A stretch of 64,000 nucleotides of DNA, from the NCBI GenBank assembly GCA_016758965.1, contig JAEPRB010000083.1, positions 62,001 to 126,000 on the forward strand, written 5' to 3'. The notes under the pieces were generated by a model. The model saw nothing but the letters and a program-made list of their open reading frames with translations, did not search any database and had not been told where the DNA came from. Shown here piece after piece: positions 11,937 to 24,438 of the stretch; position 1 is the stretch's first letter; every line of letters starts with the position of its first letter. Origin of the DNA: Circinella minor. Taxonomy: Eukaryota > Mucoromycota > Mucoromycetes > Mucorales > Lichtheimiaceae. The position numbers were made by a program, and so were the translations under genes.

Positions 11937-13885
11937 ATGCCTGATTTTACTTTATATTTACCACTCGAAACCATTACTATCATTGTATCCCATCTAGACC
12001 AAAAAGAATGTATTGAATCGACAATTGTTTCAAAACGTTGGTTTCACCTTATTCCAAATTGCTTATCACGCACTTGGTACCATGTAAACATATCACCACC
12101 TGAACCTTTGTTGCAAAGCAATTTAGCAATAAATTGTCTTGGACCCCATGTGAAAAAAGTTACTATTAATTGTCAAGATACATGTCGTGTATTGGATATA
12201 CTTGATCGTAGAAAATGCCGTATAAAATCACTTGGTCAGTAAAGTAAACAAATGTGCTTCAATGTTTTATGTATTTATTTTGAACGTAAGCTAAATAAAC
12301 ATGAATGTGTCAATTTTCAATAGATATCACTGGACATAAAGTGTCATTAAAAAGAAAAGGTCGACTGACTTCAAACGATAGTATTAAACTACCAATGACC
12401 ATTGGCATGTTTTCAAATACTCTGACCGAATTATTAATTGACTGTCATCCATGTGATGTCTCGATCCCCATGCTACTCGATATTTTACCTTCTTTAACTC
12501 ATCTTACAGTAAAATTTGACGACATTGATAATAATACTTTATCGAATACTGAAATACGTTCGCGGTATCATCAAAACAATAACAGCAAGCGCAAAGAGAA
12601 ACAAATAGCAGTATCAAGGCATACTAACCTTATCTTTTTATGCTTGGATAATGCATTGAATTTTGATACACGAATCCTTCCAATTTTACAACGTTGTCCA
12701 AATCTCAAGTTTTTATTAATCGCATTGGATATGGATCGAACCAATGTATTTGATATACCAGCAAAATATATACGTAATGCTTTTGAATTATGTCCTTTGA
12801 TACGTTATATTGCTTGGAATGGGGATCCAGAAAAGGATAGAGTGGAAGAATGGTTGGAGTTATCAAGAAAATATGATGGACGACGGCAACGACAACAGCA
12901 ACAACAGTATAATATTACAAATAGTGATAATAGAAAGAGTATTACGTATCATGCAGATGACGATCCTATTGACAAGGAAGAACCTGGTACAGTACGAAAA
13001 ATCGTATTCGCATGCAATACATCTCAAGATATGAATCATCTTGTACCCATTATGATCAAATCACGTCTCTGGTTAGAACACTTATATATCAGCGTTGTAT
13101 ATGATTGGTTTTGGAATTTTTTATCCAGTCATCATTTCCCACAACTAACTACATTGGAACTCTATGGTATTGCCATGTCAAGTCAACAATGGGTTCAACT
13201 TATTTCTCATCATCCACAAATCGAGCATTTGGAAACCGAAATCTATGTAGATGAAATGAATGGATTGGATCGAATTGTTGAATCCATGGGAACGGGTTTG
13301 AAAAATCTACGCCATTTATTATTACAATACGAAAGAAGTAATCCATTCATGCCAATGACTTGTATTACCTTGGGATCAATGCATAATACGCATATCCAAC
13401 ATTTGCATCTTGCAAGTGTGTCAATTTCGGACCAAGCGTTTTATGATATCTGTGGATTACGTTATTTGGAAGAACTCTGTATTGGTGCATTTGATACATA
13501 TCGTGAGGATATGACGGAAGCTGGATTACTTGCAGGAGTTAAGAGATGGATTAATGGATACACACAAGAAGAAATTGGACAAGATGGATGTAAAAAAGTA
13601 ACAAGAATGAAAAGCAAAATTCGTTTTATACAATTGACAGCAATTCAAAGTGTGACAGATTTAGTTCTTGAAAGTCTTGGCCAAGTGGAAAGCTTAAAGA
13701 CATTACGAATCACATATAATGAAAGTATTACTGATGATGGTCCAAGGGCTTTTGGTAATAATAACAATAATAATAATAGAAGTAATAGCAGGGATGATAA
13801 TGATGGTAATCAAAAGAAACTTGAAATGTATGCTTGTTATGGTATTTCTCGTCGAAATCCATTTGTAACAAGATTACCTGATTAA
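11937..13885 (+). CDS. F-box protein with leucine-rich repeats
   Basis: Predicted substrate receptor of an SCF ubiquitin ligase (partner SKP1 is encoded at 33745-34606). Start ATG at 11937; exons 11937-12234 and 12324-13885 join in frame (phase 1) to 619 residues. The F-box is N-terminal: LPLETITIIVSHLDQKECIE with VSKRWFHLIP. The rest has irregular LRR-type strands (LTHLTVKFDDID, LKFLLIALDMD, LTTLELYGIAMS, LRHLLLQYERS, IQHLHLASVSI). There is a Q/N-rich insertion near residues 300-320 and an N-rich tail. The upstream open frame from 11796 is only poly-pyrimidine-derived Phe-rich sequence and is best read as UTR. Its target cannot be inferred. Confidence 0.85.
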
Positions 13886-14266
13886 TGTTTATATCTACCT
13901 GTATTTTTTCTTTTCTTTATTTTGCATATACATATATACCCACACTATGTCATCGACACAAAATTGTACATTATCAAAGTTATAATATCATCTTCATGTA
14001 ATATATTAAATAAAATAAATAAAAATCAAAAAATAAAAGTAGCATGTTTTAATACTTTATATGTGAGTATATTTATGAACATGGTTTATGCGTGGAAAAT
14101 AAAAAAAAATAAGTGGCATTATATATATATATATAAGGAGAGAGAGAGAGAGAGAGAGAGAGTAAAAATAAAATAGAGCATTTGGTATATTTGTTTGTAA
14201 ATAATGCTGCAAAGAAAGGGAAAGCATCATATCATGCAGTTGTAAGTAGAAGGAAATGAGATAAAA
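13886..14266. other. Convergent intergenic region with simple repeats
   Basis: Lies between the 3' ends of the two F-box genes. It holds a TA run followed directly by a GA microsatellite (about 14124-14162). Both polyadenylation regions must fall here; AATAAA-like strings are present (for example near 14010). Confidence 0.6.
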
Positions 14267-16432
14267 TTATCGCCATTGTACTTTGACGTCCTTGATATAA
14301 GGTCGCAATAATTGATCCACTCTGTCTTTCCCAGCACCATTTACTTTGTAAAGTAACAAAGTTGATAAATTTTTACAATTGGCTAATATTGTAGCACTTT
14401 CATTGTCTAATTTCATAAGTCCTAATTCCAAGCATGTCAATCGGTGGAGTTGAAAACGAATCACTAGTGCTATATCTAATAAAGTAACGTCCTTTTCAGG
14501 ACGATAAATGGATAGTTTCTTTAAACTCGAAATTTTAGAAACATTTTGTACTACCAAGTGTCACACCAATACAATGATGAAAAGTAAGTTCGCGTAATAG
14601 ATGAGCTGGAGATGGACAATGATAGTGATAATTGTGTTGTTGTTGTTGTTGATTGGACTGAGGAAAAAATACTCTTGCCAATGAATTGTTATTATTATCG
14701 TGTCTATTCAATAGATCACGGAATGCTCGGCTTCGGATATCAAAATGAGATAAATGTAACGATGATAAATTAGGTAATTTATCAATGGCATTAAATGTTC
14801 TATCAGCTATAACACCATGATAATCCTGTCCTTGATCTGTTGTAAAAGTATTGGAAGAATGTAGATAAGGACCTTCAAGTGCTAACGTTTCGAGTGAATG
14901 ATATTGATGTAGCATGGAAGGAAGATGGCTACGTAAAAAATCAGTAGAGGTGACATCGGATATTTTGATATGAAGATACGTCAATTTTGGTAATGCTAAT
15001 GTTGATAATCGAGCCCAATCTCGCTCCAATCCGCCCATGGGTGCAATGCTTAATGTGTGCAAAGAATTATGACTTTTTTCGAGTCTGGAATGTATTGGTA
15101 GTATTGACTTAATATTATGAAGTATTAAACATTGTAATTCACCTGAACGATACAGCTTTTGTTGTTGTTGTTGTTGTTGTTGAGCGGTGGATAATTATAT
15201 CGATGATGCTGATGATGGTAATAATAATCGTTTTTGTTGTTTGGAAATAGCATGTACATCATCATAAAATTGTTGAAGTTGTTGTTGCGCTGAATTTCGA
15301 GTAATAAGTGTAATTAATGCAGGACAACATTTTGTAAGTATTGGTACTATCTCTTCATTATTATCACACCCGTTTAATTCAAGATAACGTAAATTAGGAC
15401 AGCGTAATAAAAGCGGTAAAAGTTGAAATAAGGGTTGTATGGCAATGGTTGAATGTAATTCCATTTGTGATAATACGGCTTTGTGAGATATCATACAATC
15501 ATTGATACTCCATGCAATAATCTTAATTAATGTTAACTTTTGACATAAGGATAATATACGTAATAAGGAAACACGACTATTTTCGATCCGAGGCCAATCG
15601 ATTCGAAGGATAGTTAATGTTTGACGACGCATGCTAGTGTACTATAAAGTGATTCCGGTGATCTAGTATTTGCACCATACCCCACTATTATAATGAGCTC
15701 ATAACATGTTAAATATGTATTATGCATATACTACTACCAAGTAAAATGTATATTATTTATATGTACGTATGGGGATGTTGCTTCCATCGCATTATTCATA
15801 AAACGTTATTTACCGGAAATATTTAAATCGAGAGTCGCTAAATTGAAAAAATTATGCATTCGGAGGAACTCTGTGCAATTTAAAAATGTCGACACATGAT
15901 CATAAAAAGTTAACTTTTCGACATATTGCAAAAGAATGGATGGCATTCTATATTGTGGTTGTTTTTGTCGTTGCAATGGTTGTTGTTGATTCTTCTTTAT
16001 TATTTTTTCTTCTTCGTTTAATGAATAATATTTGATTTTAATCTGTTTCCAAAAAGTATAATACTCCAATAGTTTACTTCGCCATGTTCGGCTGACTTGA
16101 GTACATCGGATCGCTGTCCATGTATCCAAATAACTGAGTATATCACAAAATATTTCAAAAGGAAGCTGTTCAACGAAATCAATGTATAATTTATTGTTGT
16201 TATCATTTTTCTTTATTGATGAAGAAAACAACACCATATGTTGATCGTTATCGTTTATGTTATTACTGTCGCGTGGTACAACGACCATTGGGTCATTTGG
16301 ATCTTCGGAGGAATGACATTTATGTTGGAATTGTCGATGACAATTTTTAGCACTAGTTGTAACTACACTAGCAGCTTGCTTGCGTGGTATGTCCTCTTCA
16401 GGATCAGAAGCTTTTCTTTTTTTAGCTGTCAT
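14267..16432 (-). pseudogene. F-box/LRR gene, apparently decayed
   Basis: The first exon (from ATG at 16432 to about 15816) encodes a charged leader with a likely nuclear-type basic stretch, then an F-box (LPFEIFCDILSYLDTWTAIR with VSRTWRSKL). Downstream frames give clear LRR sequence (CPNLRYLELNGCD; LPKLTYLHIKISD; LPNLSSLHLSHFD; LTCLELGLMKLD) and a plausible C-terminus at 14267. Three things prevent a single open protein: the donor at about 15815 (phase 1) has no frame-compatible acceptor before 15632; an in-frame TAA occurs at 15195-15197, just before a poly-Gln tract, with the frame continuing cleanly past it; and the last two ORFs overlap in different frames around 14540-14557 with no room for an intron. 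Either a pseudogene or a gene hit by several sequence errors. Confidence 0.6.
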
Positions 16433-17283
16433 ATCTTTTTTTTAAAAAAAAGTTAAAGAAAAAAAAAAAAGAAACAAAAATATGTGTTACACACTGTAAA
16501 TTGTATTTAGCGAGGTGGTTTTTATCGTGATGATAAAACTTGAGTTATCAGCACAACTTTTGTGCATCATGTGTATGCCCTATTACATGACATTCGAACA
16601 TTGGTTTTTAGTAGATCACCATAAACAAGATATTCAGTAAAAATAAACATATTATTTGTACACTCTATTTCTAAACAATTAAATTACTTGTCATATCTGA
16701 CATGACGTTGAGAAAAATGTGTACATGCTTGTTACGTACTATCATCAATATGGGTTGTGTATATATATATTAGTAGGTACTATCATTATTATCTCTGACC
16801 AATTTAAAAAACAAAGCAGGGTATATTCAGCTTTCTATTTGTCAAAATCTAGACCAGTACGTAGAATTTTATATAAATAAACTTCTATGTAAATCATGCG
16901 TCATTTTTGTCTTAAAAGTGGGTTTCGGAGTTTTTCAAATTCAACACTATAAATACAATTTACATTCTTGTACGGAAGATTACAATGAATTAATTTTACT
17001 TGATGTTCCTCCAGAAACATAGATTGCCAAAGTGTTCAAAGTGAACCGTAGACTATCAAGCGTTATACTTGCATTATTCTCGACGTTTATAACAAGTATT
17101 GAAGAACGACTTCTTGATGTTGGTATGGTAACGTCCAATGAACTTTTGCAATTAACCGCCACATGTATGTGCTGCGTGTTATTTCTTTTTAGTCTATCCT
17201 TATAATATATTAAGTGATTATTGTATACGTAGGATGGTCTCGAATTGGTTATATACGTAGTAGAACTGTCAAATATTACCACG
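16433..17283. other. Intergenic between F-box gene and dead transposon
   Basis: AT-rich. A 100-codon open frame on the minus strand (16980-17282) is rich in N, S, T and I and resembles nothing I know; it probably lies in the flank or 5' part of the transposon. No terminal inverted repeat was found by eye. Confidence 0.45.
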
Positions 17284-19066
17284 ATGAACAGACGTCAAAG
17301 AAAAAGAAGGCAGCCATAAAATCACTGACTTTTTCAAGAAAAAAAAAGCGGTTGGCGATGACAATAGTGATAATAATGGTGTATTAGAAACTCCTTCACC
17401 ATTAAAAATGATCATTCAAGAAGCATATGATCGACTGACACATGTAGTTGCACCGATCATGAATACTAAAAATGATGATAAAAGATCAATGCGTGATTAC
17501 GAGCTTAGGAAACACATTGGTGTTCATATTTATTTTGGTGAACCACTTAAAAAAACCAATAATGAAAGTTTCACGAATAGCAGTAAAGACTGCTTGAATT
17601 TTCCCGTCGAATCACTATCGTGCTCGAGCCATCAGATTATATCCCCATAAATATTTACATTATGGTAAAATATCCCTTCATCAGCAAGGAAAACATGTCA
17701 AACGAGCCTCGCTTTTGAGTAATGAAGATATAAAAGAAGCAGCACAAAAATGGATAATTACTACCAAACCAGAAAAAAGAGGCATTCCGGAATTGCTAAA
17801 GTACTTAAACCATACTGTTATTCCAAATATGTTTAATCTTCCTGGAAATATTTCAGCTTCAGTACTTTGGAATTACATGGTCGAATGGGGGTACAGCTAT
17901 CGCGCGAGTAAGAAAACTGTATACTACAATGGACATGAACGTGCTGATGTTGTGCAATATCGAAAAGAGTGGACTCCCAAGATGGTTGAATACAGTCAGT
18001 TTATGGAGAAGTATGATTAAAATGACGTGAATAAGGTGACTCTACCAGACCCACCAGAAGGTCAAAAACAAATAGTTATGATTACCCAGGACGAGAGTAC
18101 CTTCTACAGCAACGAATCGTCAACCAGCCTTTGGCTACTGGACAATTAAAACCTGGTGGGTCGATCATGGTCAGTGAATTCCAGTGTCCTTGTCATAGTA
18201 CAATGCATATCAAAAACTGGAAATCATGGAAATTTTTTTTTTTTTTTTTGCAGGAACAAATCGTGATGGATATTGAACATGGAAAGATATGCATGAGTAA
18301 ATAAAGGATGATGCTATCCCATTATTTGAAAAACTTCATCCAGGATGCCAAGCTTTGTTTTTACTTGATCAATCATCTAATCATAATGCTTATGAACCTA
18401 GCGCCAAACGTGTAAATAGCTTTAATTTGAAGGACACAAGATTAGATTCAATACCTGGATATTATATCGGACCGAATGGTGAAAAGAAGATTCTTTAATT
18501 TGGAAATCAAGAATGAAGACAAAAAAAATGAACGACATACTTGGTTTCGAAAAGGACTTGAAACAATATTGATGGAGCGTGGTCTTGGGAAATGGGATGA
18601 GTATAAAGCACAGGGGAAATACTGGAAAGCAAAATGTGGTAACAAGGAGGCCAATTCGGATCATACCTGCTGCCCATATCATATGCTTGAAAATCAACCC
18701 GATTTTCGTGCACAAAAAACAGCATTAGAGGAACTCGTTTTAAAATCTGGCCATCTGTATACTCTTTATCCAAAGTATCACTGTGAAACTAATTGGATAG
18801 AGAGGTATTGGAGCGCAACCAAAAGAATAGCAAGACGAGAATGTGATTATTCATTTGAATCATTTTCAGAAAACCTTGACGGTTTTCTTGATCAAGTATC
18901 TTCCCCGAATGCTACACTTATTGAAATCAGAAGATACTACAATCGCTGTTGGCGTTATATTTACGCATACAATGATATGAAAGATGGTAATGAAGCATTT
19001 AAAATCGTTGAAAAATTCACCTCAAAAAGATTCCTCTCACATCGTAAACCAGGCGTTCATGATTAA
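17284..19066 (+). pseudogene. Decayed DDE transposase (IS630/Tc1-mariner-like clan)
   Basis: Remnant of a fungal DNA-transposon protein spread over three frames. Segments in order: an N-terminal basic stretch with ITDFF-KKKK, MIIQEAYDRL... (17408-17650), a helical region (17715-18020), then the catalytic core: TQDESTF (first D at 18090), GGSIMVSEFQCPCH, LFLLDQSSNHNAYEPS (second D at 18367), CCPYHMLENQPDFRAQ, and NWIERYWSATKR (E at 18800), ending KPGVHD at 19066. In-frame stops include 18018-18020, TGA 18274 and TAA 18298, and the frame changes near 17650, 18130 and 18480. The DDE triad itself is still present. Similar proteins occur in basidiomycetes and Mucoromycota, from memory of the DES...DQSSNH...IERFW pattern. 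It is not expected to be active. Confidence 0.82.
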
Positions 19067-19069
19067 CTT

Positions 19070-21862
19070 CCTTTTTCTCTTTGTTTTTTTTTTACACATC
19101 TTCATCATTTATATCATACTTCAATAACTTTTTTCATAACATTACATTATTTATTTTATTTTTCTGAAGTTTTTCAATCACACAATATAAGCAGCTTAAA
19201 CTTTTTGACCATTATCACATGCTGAATCTGGGACTTGATAGGCCTATTAAAAAAAGAAGGAAAAGAATAAAAAACAGAATAATAGTTTTAATTTGTTATT
19301 ATAGACATGTCGTACGGATCTGCTCTAAAAATCAAAACGTAACAAAATATCTTTATCAACATTTTTTTTTCCTTTCTGCCCAAAATAACAGTTTATTTGA
19401 TGGGAACATCTAATATTGATATAAGCTAAAAAAAATATTTAGAATATATCATAGAACTTGTTTGAAACCCGTATAACTAGATTGTTATTTGATAATTGTA
19501 AGTATTGGATAGAGTAGTGTAGTTAAAACTTTTATTACCGATGGTACTATTGTATCGTGGTGAAAATTTTAAGCTGAAGTGACCGCGGTTTGTTATATTC
19601 TTGATATGAAAAATATTGTACTTAAATACCCCATTCTTTAGCTTATATATTATTAGTTCAATTCTATAATTTCCCAGTTACTTTTTCTGCTCTTCATAGG
19701 TATAACGCTTATAACCAACTAATCGCTACGTACGTTGTTAAAATTTAGTTGAACATGAATACGTACGTACGTGTATTTTCGTTATTTTTTTTATTATAAA
19801 AATACATGCAGTTATTATAATGTAAATATAAAGGAAAAGATTTAATTGATGCAATAGACCCACATATTGTTTTGATGAAATATTGTACTATTCTTTTATG
19901 GTGCATAAGCAAAAACGTGGGACAGAAATGCTGTTACCAATTTATTATACGAGTGGATACCAATTGACTCTACTAGCTCTAGTTTTGTATATATCACATC
20001 AACGTCATCCACACAAGCGACTAGATATCATTAATTCTTAAATAATCAATGGCTTTTGTCGTATGTTGTTTTATAGTTCCAGAAACTGCTTTATTTGGCC
20101 AAGAATAATATTCCGCTACCCGGCGGTCATGGTTATGATTGATGGCGCTGTTATAAAGATACATTTACTTGAAAATATGAATAAAAAACAAGCTGTGAAA
20201 CGTGTTATACTGTTTTAGAGAATTGTTAGCATGGAATTTTTTGAACAACTTCAAGAGTGGCTAGCCACTACTAAATATAACTTAAGTACGTAATGGTTGA
20301 AACTAAGCCCACTCATTTTAGTTAAAACGCTTAGCTAGTGTTTGAATAATGCCTGAATTTAACTCATTGTCGTTTATGATAATACCTGATTACGTAGTGC
20401 TTGAATAACGCTTCAACCCAAACCAACACATTTACGTTAAATACTTGAATAGGGGTTGAATAATGCTTAAATTTAGTACTTGAACAATACTTTAATAATG
20501 CCCGAATAGTGCTTTAAATTTAATGCTTGAATGATGCATTCAAATTTAATTTATTAATATCCGAATAATGCTTCAAATTTAATGCGTGATTAATGGTTAA
20601 CTAATGCTTTAAAATAATGATTGAATACAGCATATGTCAAGCATAATTCAGACTTTATTTAAAGCATAATTCATGCACTGTTTAATATTCAGGCATTATC
20701 TTTTATGCTGTGTTATACCAAACAAAGATAAAAACCGTTAAGTCGAGAATGAGTTGTTCATGATTTAGTACACGAATTGTAATATGTTTTGCTAATTATT
20801 ATTATTATTCACATAGTAAATAACGTATGTGTCGCTGTTGTTGAGAGCTCATATTTCTATATAAAAGTAAGATACGTAAATACAAATATCAATACAAATA
20901 TGCTGTTTTTGACTTTTTTATAGATTCAGTAATGCAGCATAACAACAATCATTTGAATATATTTCCATGATGCTGGTTACTAATATAATATGTCTTCATG
21001 ATTTGGTGAAAAATTACGTTTATTACAAGACAGGTCTTACGTATCAGTCAAAAAAATAGAGTATTGGAGGGTTTGATCTTGTTAAAATTGCGATAATGCA
21101 CGGTATGTCTGCAGGCTAACAATACGACGCCGACTTTAAGGTGCCACATTATTTCTCTTATTACACAAAATTAAAAACCTTCAACTTGTAATAAAAATCG
21201 ATTATTGAAATTCTGAAACAATAGAAAAAATCTTTGCCTTTTTTTAGGTACCCATGGTAAAAATAAATAAATCTTTTATCATATTTTATTTTGTTGTTAG
21301 ACGAGTGGGGGAAGGCGGGTATGGGAATGTTATAGAGAAAGCTAGAAGATCAACCAATATACAGTACTATCTGTATATGCACTCCTGCTTGTAGATGGTA
21401 AGTCCGACAGAAGAACTATTGATTATTAGATCATAATGCAGAAGGAGGAGATTAAACACAGCCTATAATTTATACAGCGTGAGAAACTATATGTCTTTTA
21501 AAACATCAAAATAAGTTACTGAACTCACACACAGATTCTTTTTATTGTTCAGATGCTTTTTATATTCAATGAGAATTATTCAACCTATGCTAAATGGAAC
21601 GATAAACTTCCAAATAAATAAACAAATAAATTATACTTTTTGAATGTTGATGCGGCGTTGTGCTGCGCGTTGCACCCCCGATCAATTTCATCCACTTTTG
21701 GAAGAAAAAAAGATAGAGATTATGATTTTAATTGGGGGGTGGGGAAGGGTGGAGTAGAAAAAAAAAGGAGAGAAACATCTCCAAGTATTTTAAACACAAT
21801 TTTCTACCTTGTCAGTCTTCTTTTTTCTTTCTTTTTTCTTTTTTTCTTTACCATGTTTCGTA
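19070..21862. other. Long intergenic region (2.8 kb)
   Basis: No gene recognised. It contains the degenerate repeat at about 20325-20710 annotated separately, several TACGTACGTA strings (around 19729 and 19760), and a pyrimidine-rich stretch just before the transporter start that is probably its promoter and 5' UTR (about 21780-21862). Confidence 0.55.
20325..20710. repeat. Degenerate repeat block with inverted end
   Basis: Variants of GCTTGAATAATGC and CAAATTTAATGC occur many times between about 20335 and 20640. From about 20640 to 20700 the same words recur in reverse complement (GCATAATTCATGC, TATTCAGGCATTAT). The arrangement looks like an old tandem array or a mobile element with inverted ends; boundaries are approximate. 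Confidence 0.5.
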
Positions 21863-24438
21863 ATGAATCAACCTACTTCACAAACACCCGAACCCATTCC
21901 AGACGAAACAATTGCCAACATTGTTCAACAACATTTGGTAACTGATTCTCCTCGTGATGCATCGTCTTCAACTGATCCAGGATCACCAAGGAATAACAGC
22001 AATGTCAACACTGACAATAATTACAATAGTAACTCAAGTGGCAGTGATAGTTCTATGAATGAAAATGGGACAGAATATTCTGGACGTCCTACTGAAGAAA
22101 TTCCTATACCTTATCATTTACCTGGCGCAGCCATCACGCATGATATTTATGCACATACCAACACACTACTTTCTAATGCCAATACTGCAGGATCTTTACA
22201 AAGGTCTAAATCAAGCACCGATATCCGGTTCAAAGCTGGTAAGATAATACATAGTGATGACGAAGAAAGTGATCCAGTTTTGGAAAATTTGGATAAGCCT
22301 GGTGGATTCAGACGATTCTATGTACAACAACAAAGACAACAAGAAGATAACAACAATATGGACGGATCTGTTTATTCTGGAAATAACAACAGTGCCAATA
22401 CGACAACGAGTGATACAGCAACATCATCAACTCCGTTATTTCGACCTGTCTCAACATCGACTATTGATACCACCGATTATTCTGGCTTACTTCAAACTGA
22501 TTCATTACATTCTAGTACAATCCATTCTTTACGTGGGGTTCCTACTCGTCATTTCTTGGAATATTTGGCTATTACTTCTGTATTAGATCGATTTGCTGGT
22601 GAAAATTTATCAGACTCAGAAGGTGAAGAAGAAGATGAGAGTGAATTCACATCCGATAGTGAAGAACAACCATTATTGCAGCAACAACAGATACTTCGTC
22701 GTAGACAACCATGGCGATGTCAGCATATTGGCCCATATAATAATAAGCGTTATCAACAATATCGTCGACAGCAACAAGATATCGAAGAGTCAAGAAAGTC
22801 AACAAAAAACAAGGCTAGTACAATGAAAACTGCATTTTTGCTTTTTAAGGCATTTATTAGCAGTGGGATTTTATTTTTGCCCAAAGCATTTTCGAATGGT
22901 GGTCTAGGATTCTCGATTGCGATACTTTATTTTATGGGCGCCGTCTCGTTGTATTGCTTTTTACTTTTACTGGATTGTAAGAAATATTACTCTGGAAGTT
23001 ATGGTGATGTAGGTGGTGCTTTATATGGTCCTTGGATGCGAAGGATTGTATTATTTTCAATTGCTATTTCTCAGGTAAGTAAAGAAAAATATTTTTTTAA
23101 ATATGTTGGGGAAAAACTGAAAATGAGAAAAAAAAGATGTCATTTTTTTGGGGGGGAAGGCGGTGATAAACTAAGTTTGGGGGGAATGAGGAAGAGATAT
23201 ATCGAATATAAAAGAAGTTTTAACAATGTTCATAATATCATAATAGTTAGGATTCGTATGTGGTGGAACTATCTTTATTGTAGAAAATCTTATTCAAGCT
23301 ATTCGATCTTTATCACATCACTCGATTGAGGTATCAAGTAATAGCGCATTGATTTTGGTAGCTCTTTTATTAATGCCCATGGTATTAATACGTAATATTG
23401 CTAAATTATCACCGGCTGCTCTCTTCGCCGATGTTTTGATCGTCAGTGGTCTTTTGACCTTATTAGCATATGATGTCTATCACATCTTTTTTGGTCATGA
23501 AGATGGGCCGATGCCCGGTCCAAATGTACAGTGGTTTTTTAATCCAAGTGCATATCCAGTATTTGTCGGTACTGCAGTTTATTCATTTGAAGGAATTGGT
23601 AAGGTTTTTTTTAGTTAATAATTGGGATTCAACAAAAGGAACTTTGTCATGATGACAAAGAAAGAGATTATTAGAGATAGAATAATAGGGATATGTCATT
23701 TCACCTATGCAAGTAATATCTGCTCATATACTATCTATTTATATTACAATATTTAGGACTAATTATTCCAATTCGGGACGCCATGGAGAAACCGGAAAAG
23801 TTTCCGACAGTGCTGACAATGGTCATGGTTCTTGTAGCTACTGCCTTGTGTGCTGTTGGGTCACTAGGTTATGTCGCATTTGGTACTGACGTCAATACTG
23901 TAGCCTTATTAAATTTACCCGATGGAGCATTCGGAAGCTCTATTCAACTTGGTTATGCACTTGCTGTTCATCTGACCAACCCGTTATGTTTGTTCCCGAC
24001 TGTGCGTATTGTGGAACATGCATTATTTGGCGAAAGAACAGGCAAGCATAACTTACATATAAAATGGCAAAAGAACTGTCTTCGATTTGCTATTGTGGTT
24101 GTGGCTGGATTGATTGCATGGCTAGGTGCAAATGATTTGGATAAATTTATTAGTTTGATTGGCTCTATATGTTGCTGTAAGTAGCCTATTATTTTGGTTA
24201 AATAGCCCGTTTATAATAGTAAAAGTATAAAGCATAAAAACTAATTTTCGAATTGAATATATATATATATATATATATAGGTCCTTTGAGTTTAATTTTT
24301 CCACCCTTATTCCATTTGTGCTTGGAAAAGACGACTGGATTCCAACGAGTCATTGACCAGATTTTAGTTGTTTTTGGTGTTGCTGTCATGTTATTCACCT
24401 TATATAACACTTCAAAAGAGTGGGGGTCACCTGTCTAG
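21863..24438 (+). CDS. Vacuolar amino-acid transporter (AVT3/AVT4-like, AAAP family)
   Basis: Exports neutral amino acids across the vacuolar membrane in yeast homologues. Four exons (21863-23074, 23247-23598, 23757-24176, 24281-24438) give 713 residues in frame. The first ~310 residues are a hydrophilic, S/N/Q/D-rich cytosolic N-terminus with acidic patches, as in AVT3/AVT4. The transporter core starts at TMKTAFLLFKAFISSGILFLPKAF, the signature first helix of the family, followed by about ten further hydrophobic segments (SQLGFVCGGTIFIVENL, MPMVLIRNIAKLSPAAL, FVGTAVYSFEGIGLIIPIRDAM, LAVHLTNPLCLFPTVRIVE, CCCPLSLIFPPLFHL). The exon 2 acceptor is the ATAG at 23243-23246; using the next AG would break the frame. 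The N-terminus is probably a regulatory phosphorylation target. Confidence 0.9.

Noticed and set aside
12810..13034. Alternative frame inside the first F-box gene
   Set aside because: Overlaps a continuous F-box/LRR frame; product has no recognisable features.
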